From: CAZHCA01 sp964530825
GTDB taxonomy: Bacteria > Bacteroidota > Bacteroidia > Chitinophagales > Saprospiraceae
NCBI GenBank assembly: GCA_964530825.1
Contig: CAZHCA010000020.1
Location: 19,064 to 83,063, forward strand
DNA: 64,000 nt
Direction: 5' to 3'
The number at the start of each line of letters is the position of its first letter. Position 1 is the first letter of the stretch. This document shows, in pieces, positions 35,666 to 44,811 of this stretch. The position numbers were made by a program, and so were the translations under genes. The notes below the pieces were generated by a model. It ran no database searches, was not told where the DNA came from, and saw only the letters and a list, made by a program, of their open reading frames with translations.

Positions 35666-37186
35666 TTACTCCTCGTCTTTGGTAAGAACCTCCAGCAGCG
35701 CTTCATCAATTGGTAAAACTACACCATAGGCAGCCCCCAATCGCATCTTTTCGGCGTAAAGAAACCAGAGTTTTTTTCCGGCCTGCGTACTTTTCAGAGT
35801 ATTGATCAGATCGGTCTTGTTCTGCCGGACCAGGCGGGTCAAGTCTCTTTTAGTCCAATTGCCGGCTTTATCAAAACCAATCATTATGTTGGCCACCTCT
35901 TCGCCGGGCAGTTGAAATGGCCGGATGCGCTTTTCAAAGCTTTCTCCATCGTGGTTACGAGGAGTATCATTGTACACAATGTACCCGCCAATTTCCGTAG
36001 TAAATAAGCTATAGCTGAAAAGTCGCTCATCTTCCCAGGAACCGATCTGACGTTTGGGAACGCGTTGCATCCACTCCATTTTTTCCTGTGCCGGGGTGAG
36101 GCGCACCACCATTATTTCGCCGTATTCCGAATTGCCCACCGGATTCTCCAGGTCGGCCCGCTGCTCACTTACGACAAATAAACCATCGCCCCGCACAAAG
36201 AGCCGGTCGACGAAAAAGTTCTCGAAATCGCGATACCTCGATTTAATTTCTGGATTTAACACACTGCTTTCGTACAAAGCTTCCGGAATTCGGTAGGTTT
36301 GTTTGACTTCCTGGCCAGTATTGGTATCCAAGATAAAGAGCTGCAGACCGCTGAGGTTATTTTTATCCTCTTTGTAAAAAGCAGCGCCTGCCAGTAAATT
36401 TCCGGGTAGCATTTGAAGTTTGAGCCCAGTGCTGATCCGGTTAGGTAAATTCAAGGAATAGCGTTGATATTTTTCTGCTCCTTGTCCTACCCCCAGGATA
36501 AAGTACTCAATCCTGGACTCATCGATGCGTGGCCCCACCCGCCCGGTATAATTTTCACAAAAAAGATAGGCGTTGCCGCCATCATTAACGGCTGCCCCGA
36601 AAAGGTAAAGCTTGTCATTCGTGAAAGGTAGCAAGTAACGCCGCTCCCATTCCGGTTTAAGGTCATTGTTTAAGACCTGCATATTTACGCGGGCGTAATC
36701 CTCGGGCAAGGTGTAGGACCAGCTGTACAAAAGGAGTTTATCTTGGTTAGGAGAAAGGGCGTACCCAAAGGGTATGCGGTAGCGGTCTGGGGTGTAAGCC
36801 TCGGATATCAGCTCCATATCTTTGCGCTCGAGTTTAGGCAAGGTGAATCGGTACAGCCGGAGATGATTGCGCTGCGGTCCCGGATAATATAAAGAAGATA
36901 AAACCACCAAATCGCCCCGCCAATAGAAAATGCCTTCGATTTGTCCGGGTAATATTTCCTGCGAAAGAGAGATTACTTGCTCGCTTTGCAGGTTCTGCTC
37001 CGCATCGTAATAACCCAACCGGAGTTGACTAGGTCCGTCGCGATTATCCACTAGCGCCAGCACAAAAGACCCGTCGGGTATGGCTACTATTTCTTCTAAA
37101 AACCAAGTCTCCTGTGCGGTCGTTTGCTGGCCCCAGCCTATGACCAAAAAACTGATTGATATCCAAATACCTTTTATCATTTTCAT
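35666..37186 (-). CDS. Secreted protein of unknown function, probable beta-propeller
   Basis: The 506-residue protein has a signal peptide ending TTAQ at residue 25. The rest is made of repeated short beta segments with Gly/Asp turns (GSFVLALVDNRDG, GDLVVLSSLYYP, GNAYLFCENYTG, GGYIVYNDTPRNHDG), suggesting a propeller. No catalytic motif is recognised. It starts 7 bp behind the two-domain NTF2-like gene, so the pair is probably an operon. Confidence 0.7.
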   Translation of the reverse strand: MKMIKGIWISISFLVIGWGQQTTAQETWFLEEIVAIPDGSFVLALVDNRDGPSQLRLGYYDAEQNLQSEQVISLSQEILPGQIEGIFYWRGDLVVLSSLYYPGPQRNHLRLYRFTLPKLERKDMELISEAYTPDRYRIPFGYALSPNQDKLLLYSWSYTLPEDYARVNMQVLNNDLKPEWERRYLLPFTNDKLYLFGAAVNDGGNAYLFCENYTGRVGPRIDESRIEYFILGVGQGAEKYQRYSLNLPNRISTGLKLQMLPGNLLAGAAFYKEDKNNLSGLQLFILDTNTGQEVKQTYRIPEALYESSVLNPEIKSRYRDFENFFVDRLFVRGDGLFVVSEQRADLENPVGNSEYGEIMVVRLTPAQEKMEWMQRVPKRQIGSWEDERLFSYSLFTTEIGGYIVYNDTPRNHDGESFEKRIRPFQLPGEEVANIMIGFDKAGNWTKRDLTRLVRQNKTDLINTLKSTQAGKKLWFLYAEKMRLGAAYGVVLPIDEALLEVLTKDEE

Positions 37187-37193
37187 GCTTTCT

Positions 37194-38063
37194 TTATTCG
37201 TTAATTACCAGGTTGATAAAACCCTGAATCTTTTCATTTGGCACGGTAACCGAAAGGTGGTAGTGCTCGATCTTCCATCCATCGGAGGTCTGTACCATCA
37301 CCCCCGAGCCCCGGCATTCTCCCATCCAGGTATCGAGTAACTCTTCGAACCAAGCCATGGTCTGGTCTGCAGAGAGGTAGACATTTCTTTCCACAGCGGT
37401 AAAGGCCCAAGCGCTCTTTTCGGCGAAATAAGGTTGAGCCCATTCGCGCATGTCGTCGCGCCTCCATCTTTCACTGGCATCCGTGCCGAGATAAATAGCC
37501 TCGGGCGTCATGGCTCCAAAAAAAGCATCGGCATCGGCGTTCGCAGCCGCCCGGTGCCAGTCATCAAGTAGCTGACCGATTACCGCAGTCTGGTCTACGG
37601 GCTCGGCCTGGCAGCCCCTACGATGCTGCGTATCGGTAATCTGGATGATTTGCCAGCCCTCCGCCGAACGGGCAAGCTGAAAAGCATTCACCCCACAGTG
37701 GCTCAGCCGGCCGTCGAAAATAAAGGTGAAATCGGTCCAGGCGCTGGCCAGATTCTGATCGATGCGAATGTCGTAGGCCGTAATCCGTTCGTCTAATTGC
37801 CCCTGCGTAGCCGAAGCGACCCGTTCAAAAAAGCTTGCAAAATCGGTCGCTTGAACGACCGGGCGACCTTCCTCATCGTTGGCAGTACGCAAAAGGCGGG
37901 CTGCAGGATGGAGCGTGCGGCCTATCAAGGTCGTATCGGCCTGGCGCATTCCCTCAAAAAAATTTTCGATGGTCTCCTGCACTGCAGCATGATCGGCTTT
38001 CTCCTGTGCCGACAGGCCGGAAGAACAACAAAGCAAGATCAAGTAGACGAACAGTATTCTCAT
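37194..38063 (-). CDS. Secreted protein with two NTF2-like domains
   Basis: The 289-residue protein has a signal peptide ending LSAQ at residue 20 and then two NTF2-like domains. The first (about 25-155) resembles the lumazine-binding-like group, with VQETIENFFEGMRQADTTL. The second (about 160-285) resembles SnoaL_3, with LLDDWHRAAANADADAFFG and a terminal QTSDGWKIEHYHLSVTVPN. Both are scaffold domains of unknown role. It is followed at 7 bp by the propeller-like gene. Confidence 0.8.
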   Translation of the reverse strand: MRILFVYLILLCCSSGLSAQEKADHAAVQETIENFFEGMRQADTTLIGRTLHPAARLLRTANDEEGRPVVQATDFASFFERVASATQGQLDERITAYDIRIDQNLASAWTDFTFIFDGRLSHCGVNAFQLARSAEGWQIIQITDTQHRRGCQAEPVDQTAVIGQLLDDWHRAAANADADAFFGAMTPEAIYLGTDASERWRRDDMREWAQPYFAEKSAWAFTAVERNVYLSADQTMAWFEELLDTWMGECRGSGVMVQTSDGWKIEHYHLSVTVPNEKIQGFINLVINE

Positions 38064-38224
38064 ATTTTTTCCGGAGAAGATAAAAAGCCTGCCCCGGAAA
38101 AAAGGCGCCTGCCTATATTTTTTTGAAGAAAAACAGGCTTTGTCCAGTAGTTGTAAATAATTTTTTCTTTAAATATTCGTCCGTATCTTGAATTCAATAA
38201 ACCGATCACCCGCAGCAAGGGCGC

Positions 38225-39448
38225 ATGGACATGTACAACCGTAAATCAAGTTGGCAAATATATCTCGCGATCGGCGGGGCGGTCATCTTGTTGGTTTCGC
38301 TGATTTATACTTACTATCTATCTCAACAACTTGCCGAAGGTGAACGCCAGAAAGTCAACAACTTTATTCTGGCGCAAGAACAAATTAACGATCCCGATCG
38401 GCCCGACGATGCGGAACTGACCCTGCAATTGCAAATCTTGCAGTCCAACACCAATATACCGGTCATCTTAATGAGTAAAACCGGTGATATTCAATACGCG
38501 GTAAATTTCGGTGAGGACCTCGACAACAACGAAGATTTTTTACTTCAGCAGGTAGCCAACCTCGAGGCCGACGGTTTCGCACCCATCGAAAACCAGGATC
38601 AACTGATCTACTATAAAGAATCCCGTGTATTGCGGGCGCTACGCTATTTCCCACTGGTACAGCTCATTCTGATTGGTGCTTTTATTTTTTTCGGGTATCT
38701 AGGTTTCAGTTCGGCCCGCCGCGCCGAACAGAATCGCGTCTGGGTAGGTATGGCTAAGGAAACGGCCCACCAATTGGGTACGCCCATTTCGGCAATTGTC
38801 GCCTGGATCGAACACCTGCGTGCCACCCGTCAGAAAGACACCGAAGTACAGGAGGTCATCGACGAGTTGCAAAAAGATATTGAACGGTTGGAACTGATCG
38901 CCGATCGCTTCAGCAAAATCGGCTCCGCACCAAAGCTGGAGACCATCAATGTGGTTCAGGAATTAGAAGAATGCCGGGCTTATATGCAGCGCCGCGCTTC
39001 CCGTAAGGTGAAGTTTCACTTTCCCGATCCGGATACGCATGCTCCCATGTATGTCATGATGAATTCTCACCTCTTTGATTGGGTAATTGAAAATCTGCTG
39101 CGCAACGCCCTTGACGCTATGGACGGTAAGGGTACAATTTCTACCGAGGTTTACGAGGATGACCAATACGTCCATATCGACATAACCGATACCGGCAAGG
39201 GCATTTCACCGGCTAAACACAAACGCATATTCCAGCCCGGCTATACCACCAAAACCCGGGGATGGGGCCTGGGCTTGTCCCTGGCCAAAAGAATTATCGA
39301 AAATTACCACGATGGAAAAATATTCGTCAAGCGGTCACAGGAAGGGGCGGGAACGACTTTCACCATCAAACTCCGCAAGCATCAAACCTCCGGAGACTCC
39401 AAACCCGGCCAACGAACTATTGGTAAACAACCCGTTACACAAACTTAA
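38225..39448 (+). CDS. Membrane-bound sensor histidine kinase
   Basis: The 407-residue protein has a transmembrane helix at 15-33, a sensor loop of about 110 residues, a second helix at 143-162, the phospho-acceptor His182 in KETAHQLGTPIS, and a HATPase_c domain (N box ENLLRNALDAMDG, then DTGKGI and GWGLGLSLAKRI). No response regulator adjoins it, so it is an orphan. No HAMP domain is evident between the second helix and the His box. The ATG at 38225 is used; 38231 is also possible. Confidence 0.93.
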   Translation: MDMYNRKSSWQIYLAIGGAVILLVSLIYTYYLSQQLAEGERQKVNNFILAQEQINDPDRPDDAELTLQLQILQSNTNIPVILMSKTGDIQYAVNFGEDLDNNEDFLLQQVANLEADGFAPIENQDQLIYYKESRVLRALRYFPLVQLILIGAFIFFGYLGFSSARRAEQNRVWVGMAKETAHQLGTPISAIVAWIEHLRATRQKDTEVQEVIDELQKDIERLELIADRFSKIGSAPKLETINVVQELEECRAYMQRRASRKVKFHFPDPDTHAPMYVMMNSHLFDWVIENLLRNALDAMDGKGTISTEVYEDDQYVHIDITDTGKGISPAKHKRIFQPGYTTKTRGWGLGLSLAKRIIENYHDGKIFVKRSQEGAGTTFTIKLRKHQTSGDSKPGQRTIGKQPVTQT

Positions 39449-39556
39449 TAGTAAATTTCACTGGGTTGTTTACCCGATAATCGGAATTATGTTTTAGTTT
39501 TAGTCTAACACACAATTCGTACCTCCAAATTGAACACCTATTACTATCTTATAAAG

Positions 39557-39586
39557 AAGCCGGATCGTCGAGATACCGGCTTTTTT
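39557..39586 (+). terminator. Terminator between histidine kinase and ABC permease genes
   Basis: A 7-bp stem (AAGCCGG with CCGGCTT) around a 12-base loop is followed by a T-run on the plus strand, about 110 bp past the kinase stop. The permease stop on the other strand lies in this T-run, so the site may serve both converging genes. Confidence 0.8.
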
Positions 39587-40910
39587 ATTGGCTGCTAAAC
39601 AACCATTTTGCTAAGGTTCGCAGCCCTACTTTCTTCCCGTACAATAAAATGCCCACCCGGTAAATTCGCCCCGACAACCACGTGAAAAATAATGCCGATA
39701 ACGCCAGCACCAACACACTGACTACAATTTCCCAGGCCGGCGGCTCGAAAGCCAGTCGAGCGGGCATCACGATGGGAGAGAACAGCGGAAAGATGGAGGA
39801 CCATTTGGCCAGACTGGAATTTGGCGCCTGTACGGCAACCATCATAATGTACAGCGCAAGAATAACGGGGATCGTTATCGGAATGGTTAGAGATTGGCCT
39901 TCGCCGGTGTCGTCACTAATTGCCGAGCCTACTGCGGCGAACAAGGAGGCATAGAGGAAATATCCTCCTAAAAAGAAAAAGAGAAACAAAGGCAGTATTG
40001 TCCACCAATTCAGGCCATTGATTTCCTGTAACGCAAGGGCCGCCATGGCCTGCGCATCGTCGGTATCTACTTGAGCCACCGCTTCATTGGTCATTCCCAT
40101 CTGCGGGTTGGGATTGGTCTCGATTCCAAATATAAGCTGAGCTAATAAAACCAGAGTTGGTATAAGAATTACCCAAACCAAAAACTGGGTGAGTCCGACT
40201 GCCCCCACCCCGATGATTTTACCCAACATCAACGGGAAGGGTTTGACCGATGAAATCATAACCTCGACTATCCGGGTGGTCTTTTCCTCCATTACCGACC
40301 GCATGACCATCATACCGTACACGAAAACGGTAATGTACATGATGAATCCCATCAGGCCACCGATGCCGGCTGCAATATATCCGGTAAACCGGGTGGCGTC
40401 TTCACCGCTTTCCTCAATTGGTTCGGGTTCAAGATCAACGCGGGTATTGAGAGCCTCGAGTTGCTTGCGTTCCAGTTGTAGGGCATCGATCTTGTAATCG
40501 CGCAAGCTCTCCGATACCCGCTGTCGCATGACGGTCTCGATATCTATGCTCGGTTGTTGACCAGAGTAGTAGTAAATGGTATGCTTCGTATCCAGGATGT
40601 TTTTTACATCCGGAATCACCAGAATGCCGTCAAAATCCGTTTCGTCGAAATGAGTACGCAGGGTATCCAACGGCTGGTCGACAAATTGAAAGTAGAGATT
40701 GCGTTCATCTTTTATAGCACCCTTTAGGATATTGCCCTCGTCTATGACGGCTACTTTTTTTTGATCATCGCTTTCGTAAGAAAAAATAACACCCACAATT
40801 ACAAAAAACAAGGCAAAAGCGAAAGGCGTAATCAGGGTAGCTATAATGAACGATCGTTTGGTTACGCGTGTCAAGTATTCGCGGCGTATAATGAGCCATA
40901 GTTTCTCCAT
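39585..40910 (-). CDS. ABC transporter permease (NatB-like)
   Basis: The 441-residue protein has a first transmembrane helix (about 22-45), a large extracytoplasmic region (45-175), and five more helices in the C-terminal half. This is the ABC-2 layout of NatB exporters. IIRREYLTRVTKRSF at the start and MRSVMEEKTTRIVEVMISSVKPFPLMLGKIIGVG are typical. It follows the ATPase gene by 27 bp. The substrate is unknown; NatAB in Bacillus exports sodium. Confidence 0.92.
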   Translation of the reverse strand: MEKLWLIIRREYLTRVTKRSFIIATLITPFAFALFFVIVGVIFSYESDDQKKVAVIDEGNILKGAIKDERNLYFQFVDQPLDTLRTHFDETDFDGILVIPDVKNILDTKHTIYYYSGQQPSIDIETVMRQRVSESLRDYKIDALQLERKQLEALNTRVDLEPEPIEESGEDATRFTGYIAAGIGGLMGFIMYITVFVYGMMVMRSVMEEKTTRIVEVMISSVKPFPLMLGKIIGVGAVGLTQFLVWVILIPTLVLLAQLIFGIETNPNPQMGMTNEAVAQVDTDDAQAMAALALQEINGLNWWTILPLFLFFFLGGYFLYASLFAAVGSAISDDTGEGQSLTIPITIPVILALYIMMVAVQAPNSSLAKWSSIFPLFSPIVMPARLAFEPPAWEIVVSVLVLALSALFFTWLSGRIYRVGILLYGKKVGLRTLAKWLFSSQ

Positions 40911-40937
40911 GGTGGCGTTTTATGTGTTTTACAATCA

Positions 40938-41861
40938 CTAAGCGGAGGCCATGAGTTCCTTCCGGGCTTCTTCGCCAACTTGGCCGATGAAGATCTCGTT
41001 CAGGCGGGGCAAAATTTCCTGGAAAGAAGTCAAGTGCACGCCCTGGTTGACCAAGTAGCGTAGTAAATCGATATCTTCGTTCTCGCGGTTAAGCTGCACC
41101 ACGACCCGCTGGGTCCCCGATTCCACAAGCTCGAATTGCTGGGCAAAGCCAGCCGGTAACTCCCCACGGTACAGGATTTCGTATCGATTCTGTTTGAATC
41201 GATTTTTAATCCTGGCGACTTCCCCTTCGAGTACGTTCTCCCCTTTGCTGATGAGCACGATGTATTCACAGATCTCTTCTACCTGCTCCATCCGGTGGGT
41301 TGAAAAAATAATACTCACACCGGCCTGGTTAAGCGCGTAAATTTCATCCTTGATCAAATTAGTATTTATGGGATCGAGTCCGGAAAAGGGCTCATCCAGG
41401 ATCAGCAACTGTGGCTGGTGTAATACCGTGGCTATGAACTGTATCTTTTGCTGCATCCCTTTAGAAAGTTCTTCCACCTTTTTGCTCCACCAGTCTTCGA
41501 TATCGAATTTTTCAAACCAGTAAGTGATCCGGCTGCGTGCCGCCTTCCGGCTCAGACCTTTGAGCTGGCCCAGATACATGAGGTGATCACCCACCTTCAT
41601 CTTACGGTAAAGGCCGCGTTCTTCAGGCATATAACCGATCCGGTCGGGGTGGCGATTGTTGAGGACTTCGCCATTGAAATAAACCGTGCCTGAATCGGCC
41701 CGGGTAATAGTTGTGATAATGCGGATTAGTGAGGTTTTACCCGCACCATTGGGTCCGAGCAGACCGAAGATCTTTCCTTGCGGCACTTCAAAACTAACGC
41801 CGTTAACTGCCACATGGTTATCGTAAGTCTTGACGATGTGATCGAGTCTAAGAATGCTCAT
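40938..41861 (-). CDS. ABC transporter ATP-binding protein (NatA-like)
   Basis: The 307-residue ATPase carries Walker A GLLGPNGAGKTS (about 34-45), the signature VEELSKGMQQK, Walker B LLILDEPFSGLD and the switch His in FSTHRM. A C-terminal extension of about 90 residues is usual for this exporter type. It is paired with the permease gene downstream and completes the transporter as a dimer. Confidence 0.95.
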   Translation of the reverse strand: MSILRLDHIVKTYDNHVAVNGVSFEVPQGKIFGLLGPNGAGKTSLIRIITTITRADSGTVYFNGEVLNNRHPDRIGYMPEERGLYRKMKVGDHLMYLGQLKGLSRKAARSRITYWFEKFDIEDWWSKKVEELSKGMQQKIQFIATVLHQPQLLILDEPFSGLDPINTNLIKDEIYALNQAGVSIIFSTHRMEQVEEICEYIVLISKGENVLEGEVARIKNRFKQNRYEILYRGELPAGFAQQFELVESGTQRVVVQLNRENEDIDLLRYLVNQGVHLTSFQEILPRLNEIFIGQVGEEARKELMASA

Positions 41862-42042
41862 TTGGCTGCATTTGCATGGATGAATTTGAATCGAAAGAAA
41901 ACTACAATCTGTTCCCGATTTTTCATTTGCTTATTCTATGTAAGTAACCAAATACTCGATGGAACTTTTACTCTTTCCGGAAAAAAGTGACCTTCTGCAG
42001 GCCCATCCGTCCTAATTTTTAGAAACAAACCTATAACTCGTC

Positions 42043-42705
42043 ATGAAAAAAATATTACCCATTTTAGTTTTCGGAATTATGGCTGCCAGCCTGCCTGGTC
42101 AGGTAGAAGAAAGTGTATGGGGCATGAAAGCCGGTCGTGCAAACGGTTTTTCCATCACCATCCCCGATGCCGAAGACAAATTTGTACTAAAACACTGGGT
42201 TGATTATCAACGCTCCAAATACGGAAATAAATTCAAACGGCAAAGCAAAAGAGAATACCTGGCAGAAGGGATCGTTTTGCCAGGAAACCCTACCTCCGGC
42301 CTGATGAACATGCGAATCCGCGCCGAGGATATCGGTCGAAGTACCCGAGTAACAGTTTGGCTAAGTTCCGCCGGGACTTATGTGGATAGCCGTAAACAAC
42401 CCATAGCGGGCGACGCCGCCACAGAGATGTTACTTGATTTTCGCGCCGAAGTATCCCGCGAAAAAATACGAATCGCACTGGCCGAAGAAGAGAAAAAGTT
42501 GCAAAAGCTAGAAAGGGAAATGGACCGACTGGCTGCAGCCCACCAACGCCACCACCGGTCGATTGAAATTGCCGAAGAACGCATTCAAAAGGCCAAAGAA
42601 GATATTACCCTTAACGAGCAAAGCCAAGAAGCCACGGCGCAATTACTCGAAGAACAGTCGGAAATTGTCGATGCTATCCAGCAACGATTACTCAATATTC
42701 AGTAG
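42043..42705 (+). CDS. Secreted coiled-coil protein of unknown function
   Basis: The 220-residue protein has a signal peptide ending SLPGQ at residue 20 and a globular part (20-140) with WGMKAGRANGFSITIPDAEDKFV. A charged coiled coil follows from about 145 to 220 (LAEEEKKLQKLEREMDRLAA). No enzymatic motif is recognised. A good terminator follows, so the gene is transcribed alone. Confidence 0.75.
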   Translation: MKKILPILVFGIMAASLPGQVEESVWGMKAGRANGFSITIPDAEDKFVLKHWVDYQRSKYGNKFKRQSKREYLAEGIVLPGNPTSGLMNMRIRAEDIGRSTRVTVWLSSAGTYVDSRKQPIAGDAATEMLLDFRAEVSREKIRIALAEEEKKLQKLEREMDRLAAAHQRHHRSIEIAEERIQKAKEDITLNEQSQEATAQLLEEQSEIVDAIQQRLLNIQ

Positions 42706-42727
42706 TTGCTACCAGCATACAATGAGC

Positions 42728-42766
42728 AGGGCGCTGTGCATATAATTGCTGCGCCCTTATTTTTTT
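42728..42766 (+). terminator. Intrinsic terminator after the coiled-coil gene
   Basis: AGGGCGC (42728-42734) pairs with GCGCCCT (42751-42757), followed by a T-rich tail, 23 bp past the stop at 42705. Confidence 0.82.
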
Positions 42767-42820
42767 CCACATTTCCTCACCTGTGATTTTGGGCTTTCCT
42801 TAAAATCTCCATTCATTAAT

Positions 42821-42871
42821 TTGCGAACAATGTACTTTTTTTGCGAACTTCAAAAAAATTTGTGTTCGCAA
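42821..42871 (+). promoter_or_regulatory. Repeated TTGCGAAC sites upstream of dnaB
   Basis: TTGCGAAC occurs at 42821-42828 and 42841-42848, exactly 20 bp apart, and its inverse GTTCGCAA at 42864-42871. The three sites lie 220-270 bp before the dnaB start and look like an operator. No known regulator is matched. Confidence 0.45.
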
Positions 42872-43090
42872 GAAGGCTCAAGGCGGCGGAACTATGCATA
42901 GCGAGACTTTTTCATGTAATCACAACTAATCCTCGAACGCCCCTACTTAATACTGACTTAACAATGACAGCCCGGTTTTCCACATTCACCCCGCGCTTTT
43001 TCACACCCGTGGATAAATGCCTTGATTTTTTTAGCTGGACTCTACGCCAAGGAACCGTTAGATTTGATGATAATATTCAAAAGCAGCGCA

Positions 43091-44620
43091 ATGGACGATA
43101 ACGGCAAAACGACTCAAAAGGGTAAGCCGAAAGGAAAAAATCCTTTTTCAAAGCCCAATCATGGCGATCTATCCAATATGGTATTTGGTAAAGTACAGCC
43201 GCAGGCCGTCCCCCTGGAGGAAGCCGTCTTGGGCGCTCTCATGCTGGACAAAAACGCACTAACAAATGTATTGGATATCCTGGGTCCGCGTTCATTTTAC
43301 CTGGAAAACCACCAAAAGATTTACGAAGCTGTCTTGCGCTTATTTGAGCGTTCCCAGCCTGTCGATTTGCTGACTGTTACGGAAGAACTCAAAAAGGCCG
43401 GTGAATTTGAAACCGTGGGTGGCGGCTATTATCTGGCGCAGCTTACCAGCAAAGTGGCTTCTTCAGCAAACATAGAATACCATTCGCGCATCATCTCCCA
43501 GAAATTCATTATGCGGGAGTTAATTCGGGTATCGACTAATATTATCCGTGATGCCTACGAAGAGACCACTGACGTGTTCGAACTTTTGGATGAAGCCGAG
43601 CAAGGCCTGTTCGAAATTGCCCAGCGCGGCATGAACCGTAGCTACGAAGACATGAGCTCGCTGGCTACTAAAGCCCTCCGGCAGCTTGAGGAGCTGCGCA
43701 ACCGCGAAGATGGCCTTACCGGTATCCCTAGCGGGTTCACAAAGTTGGACAAATTGACGTCGGGCTGGCAGCCATCCGACCTGATCATTATCGCTGCCCG
43801 CCCAGGTATGGGTAAAACTTCTTTTGTGCTCTCGCTTGCTAAAAATGCAGCAACGATTTACAAGAAGCCGGTGGCTATTTTCTCGCTGGAAATGTCGAAC
43901 CTTCAGTTGGCACAGCGTTTGATTTCGATGGAAGCTGAAATCTCCGGTTCTAAAATGCGCAACGCACAATTAGAAGAGTACGAATGGGTGCAGTTACATA
44001 GTGCTATTGAGCGCATCGGGGAAGCACCAGTATTTATTGACGATACGCCGGGCATTAATATCTTCGAGTTGCGCGCTAAGTGTCGCCGACTAAAGATGCA
44101 ACACGACATTCAAATGGTCATTATCGACTACCTGCAGCTGATGAGCGGCGGCACCGACAACCAGCGCGGCAACCGCGAACAGGAGGTGAGCGCCATCTCC
44201 CGAGCGCTCAAGAGCTTAGCTAAAGAGCTGGAAGTACCAGTCCTAGCCCTTTCGCAGCTGAGCCGGGCGGTGGAGATCCGCGGTGGCACTAAGCGGCCAC
44301 AGTTGTCGGATCTTCGGGAATCGGGCTCGATAGAGCAGGATGCCGACCAAGTCGCCTTCATTTACCGCCCGGAGTATTACGATATTCTGGAAGATGAAGA
44401 AGGTAACTCTCTAAAAAGTGTAGCCGAAATTATCATCGCCAAGAACCGCCACGGACGACTGGATACGGTAAAACTGAAATTCACCGACGAATTTGCCCGC
44501 TTCTCCGACCTCGACGACTTCGGCCTCGACGATATCGGATCCGATGCCCTTGACAATGCTTACACCAATGTGATCACCCGCCCCTCAAAATTCAATAAGG
44601 ATGAGGATATTCCTTTTTAA
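43091..44620 (+). CDS. dnaB: Replicative DNA helicase
   Basis: From the ATG at 43091 the protein has 509 residues; upstream in-frame ATGs at 43067 and 43022 give an unusual hydrophobic N-terminus. The N-terminal DnaB domain (PLEEAVLGALMLDKNAL) is followed by the RecA-like core with Walker A ARPGMGKTS, FSLEMSNLQL, IIDYLQLMSG and LSQLSRAVE. The acidic C-terminus ends in EDIPF. It forms the hexamer that unwinds DNA at the replication fork. No intein is present. Upstream repeats and a downstream tandem array flank it. Confidence 0.97.
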   Translation: MDDNGKTTQKGKPKGKNPFSKPNHGDLSNMVFGKVQPQAVPLEEAVLGALMLDKNALTNVLDILGPRSFYLENHQKIYEAVLRLFERSQPVDLLTVTEELKKAGEFETVGGGYYLAQLTSKVASSANIEYHSRIISQKFIMRELIRVSTNIIRDAYEETTDVFELLDEAEQGLFEIAQRGMNRSYEDMSSLATKALRQLEELRNREDGLTGIPSGFTKLDKLTSGWQPSDLIIIAARPGMGKTSFVLSLAKNAATIYKKPVAIFSLEMSNLQLAQRLISMEAEISGSKMRNAQLEEYEWVQLHSAIERIGEAPVFIDDTPGINIFELRAKCRRLKMQHDIQMVIIDYLQLMSGGTDNQRGNREQEVSAISRALKSLAKELEVPVLALSQLSRAVEIRGGTKRPQLSDLRESGSIEQDADQVAFIYRPEYYDILEDEEGNSLKSVAEIIIAKNRHGRLDTVKLKFTDEFARFSDLDDFGLDDIGSDALDNAYTNVITRPSKFNKDEDIPF

Positions 44621-44650
44621 GTAAGAATTTTTTTGTCAGTTGGGAAAAAA

Positions 44651-44744
44651 GCTGTTAGGGCTTAAGCGCTGTTAGGGCTTAAGCGCTGTTAGGGCTTAAG
44701 CGCTGTTAGGGCTTAAGCGCTGTTAGGGCTTAAGCCCTAACAGC
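44651..44744. repeat. Five perfect 17-bp tandem repeats ending in a 26-bp palindrome
   Basis: The unit GCTGTTAGGGCTTAAGC is repeated five times without a mismatch (44651-44735). The last copy runs into its own inverse, so 44719-44744 is a perfect 26-bp palindrome. The array fills the spacer between dnaB and the pseudouridine synthase. It lacks a T-run and spacers, so it is neither a standard terminator nor a CRISPR. Confidence 0.95.
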
Positions 44745-44811
44745 TGTTGCAATGTATCCACAAAAAACCTAGATTACAAGATTAAATACCCACCAAATCA
44801 CCTCCTGACCC

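Noticed and set aside
41974..41983. Palindrome TTTCCGGAAA upstream of the coiled-coil gene
   Set aside because: Ten bases of palindrome alone are expected by chance in 64 kb, and no second copy was found nearby.
42763..43016. DnaA-box-like 9-mers (TTTTCCACA twice, CGTGGATAA once) as a replication origin near dnaB
   Set aside because: All deviate from TTATCCACA, they are widely spaced, and there is no dnaA, gidA or AT-rich unwinding element pattern to support an origin.
44651..44744. CRISPR array or telomere-like TTAGGG repeat
   Set aside because: The units abut with no spacers, and TTAGGG occurs only as part of the 17-bp unit on a chromosome interior.
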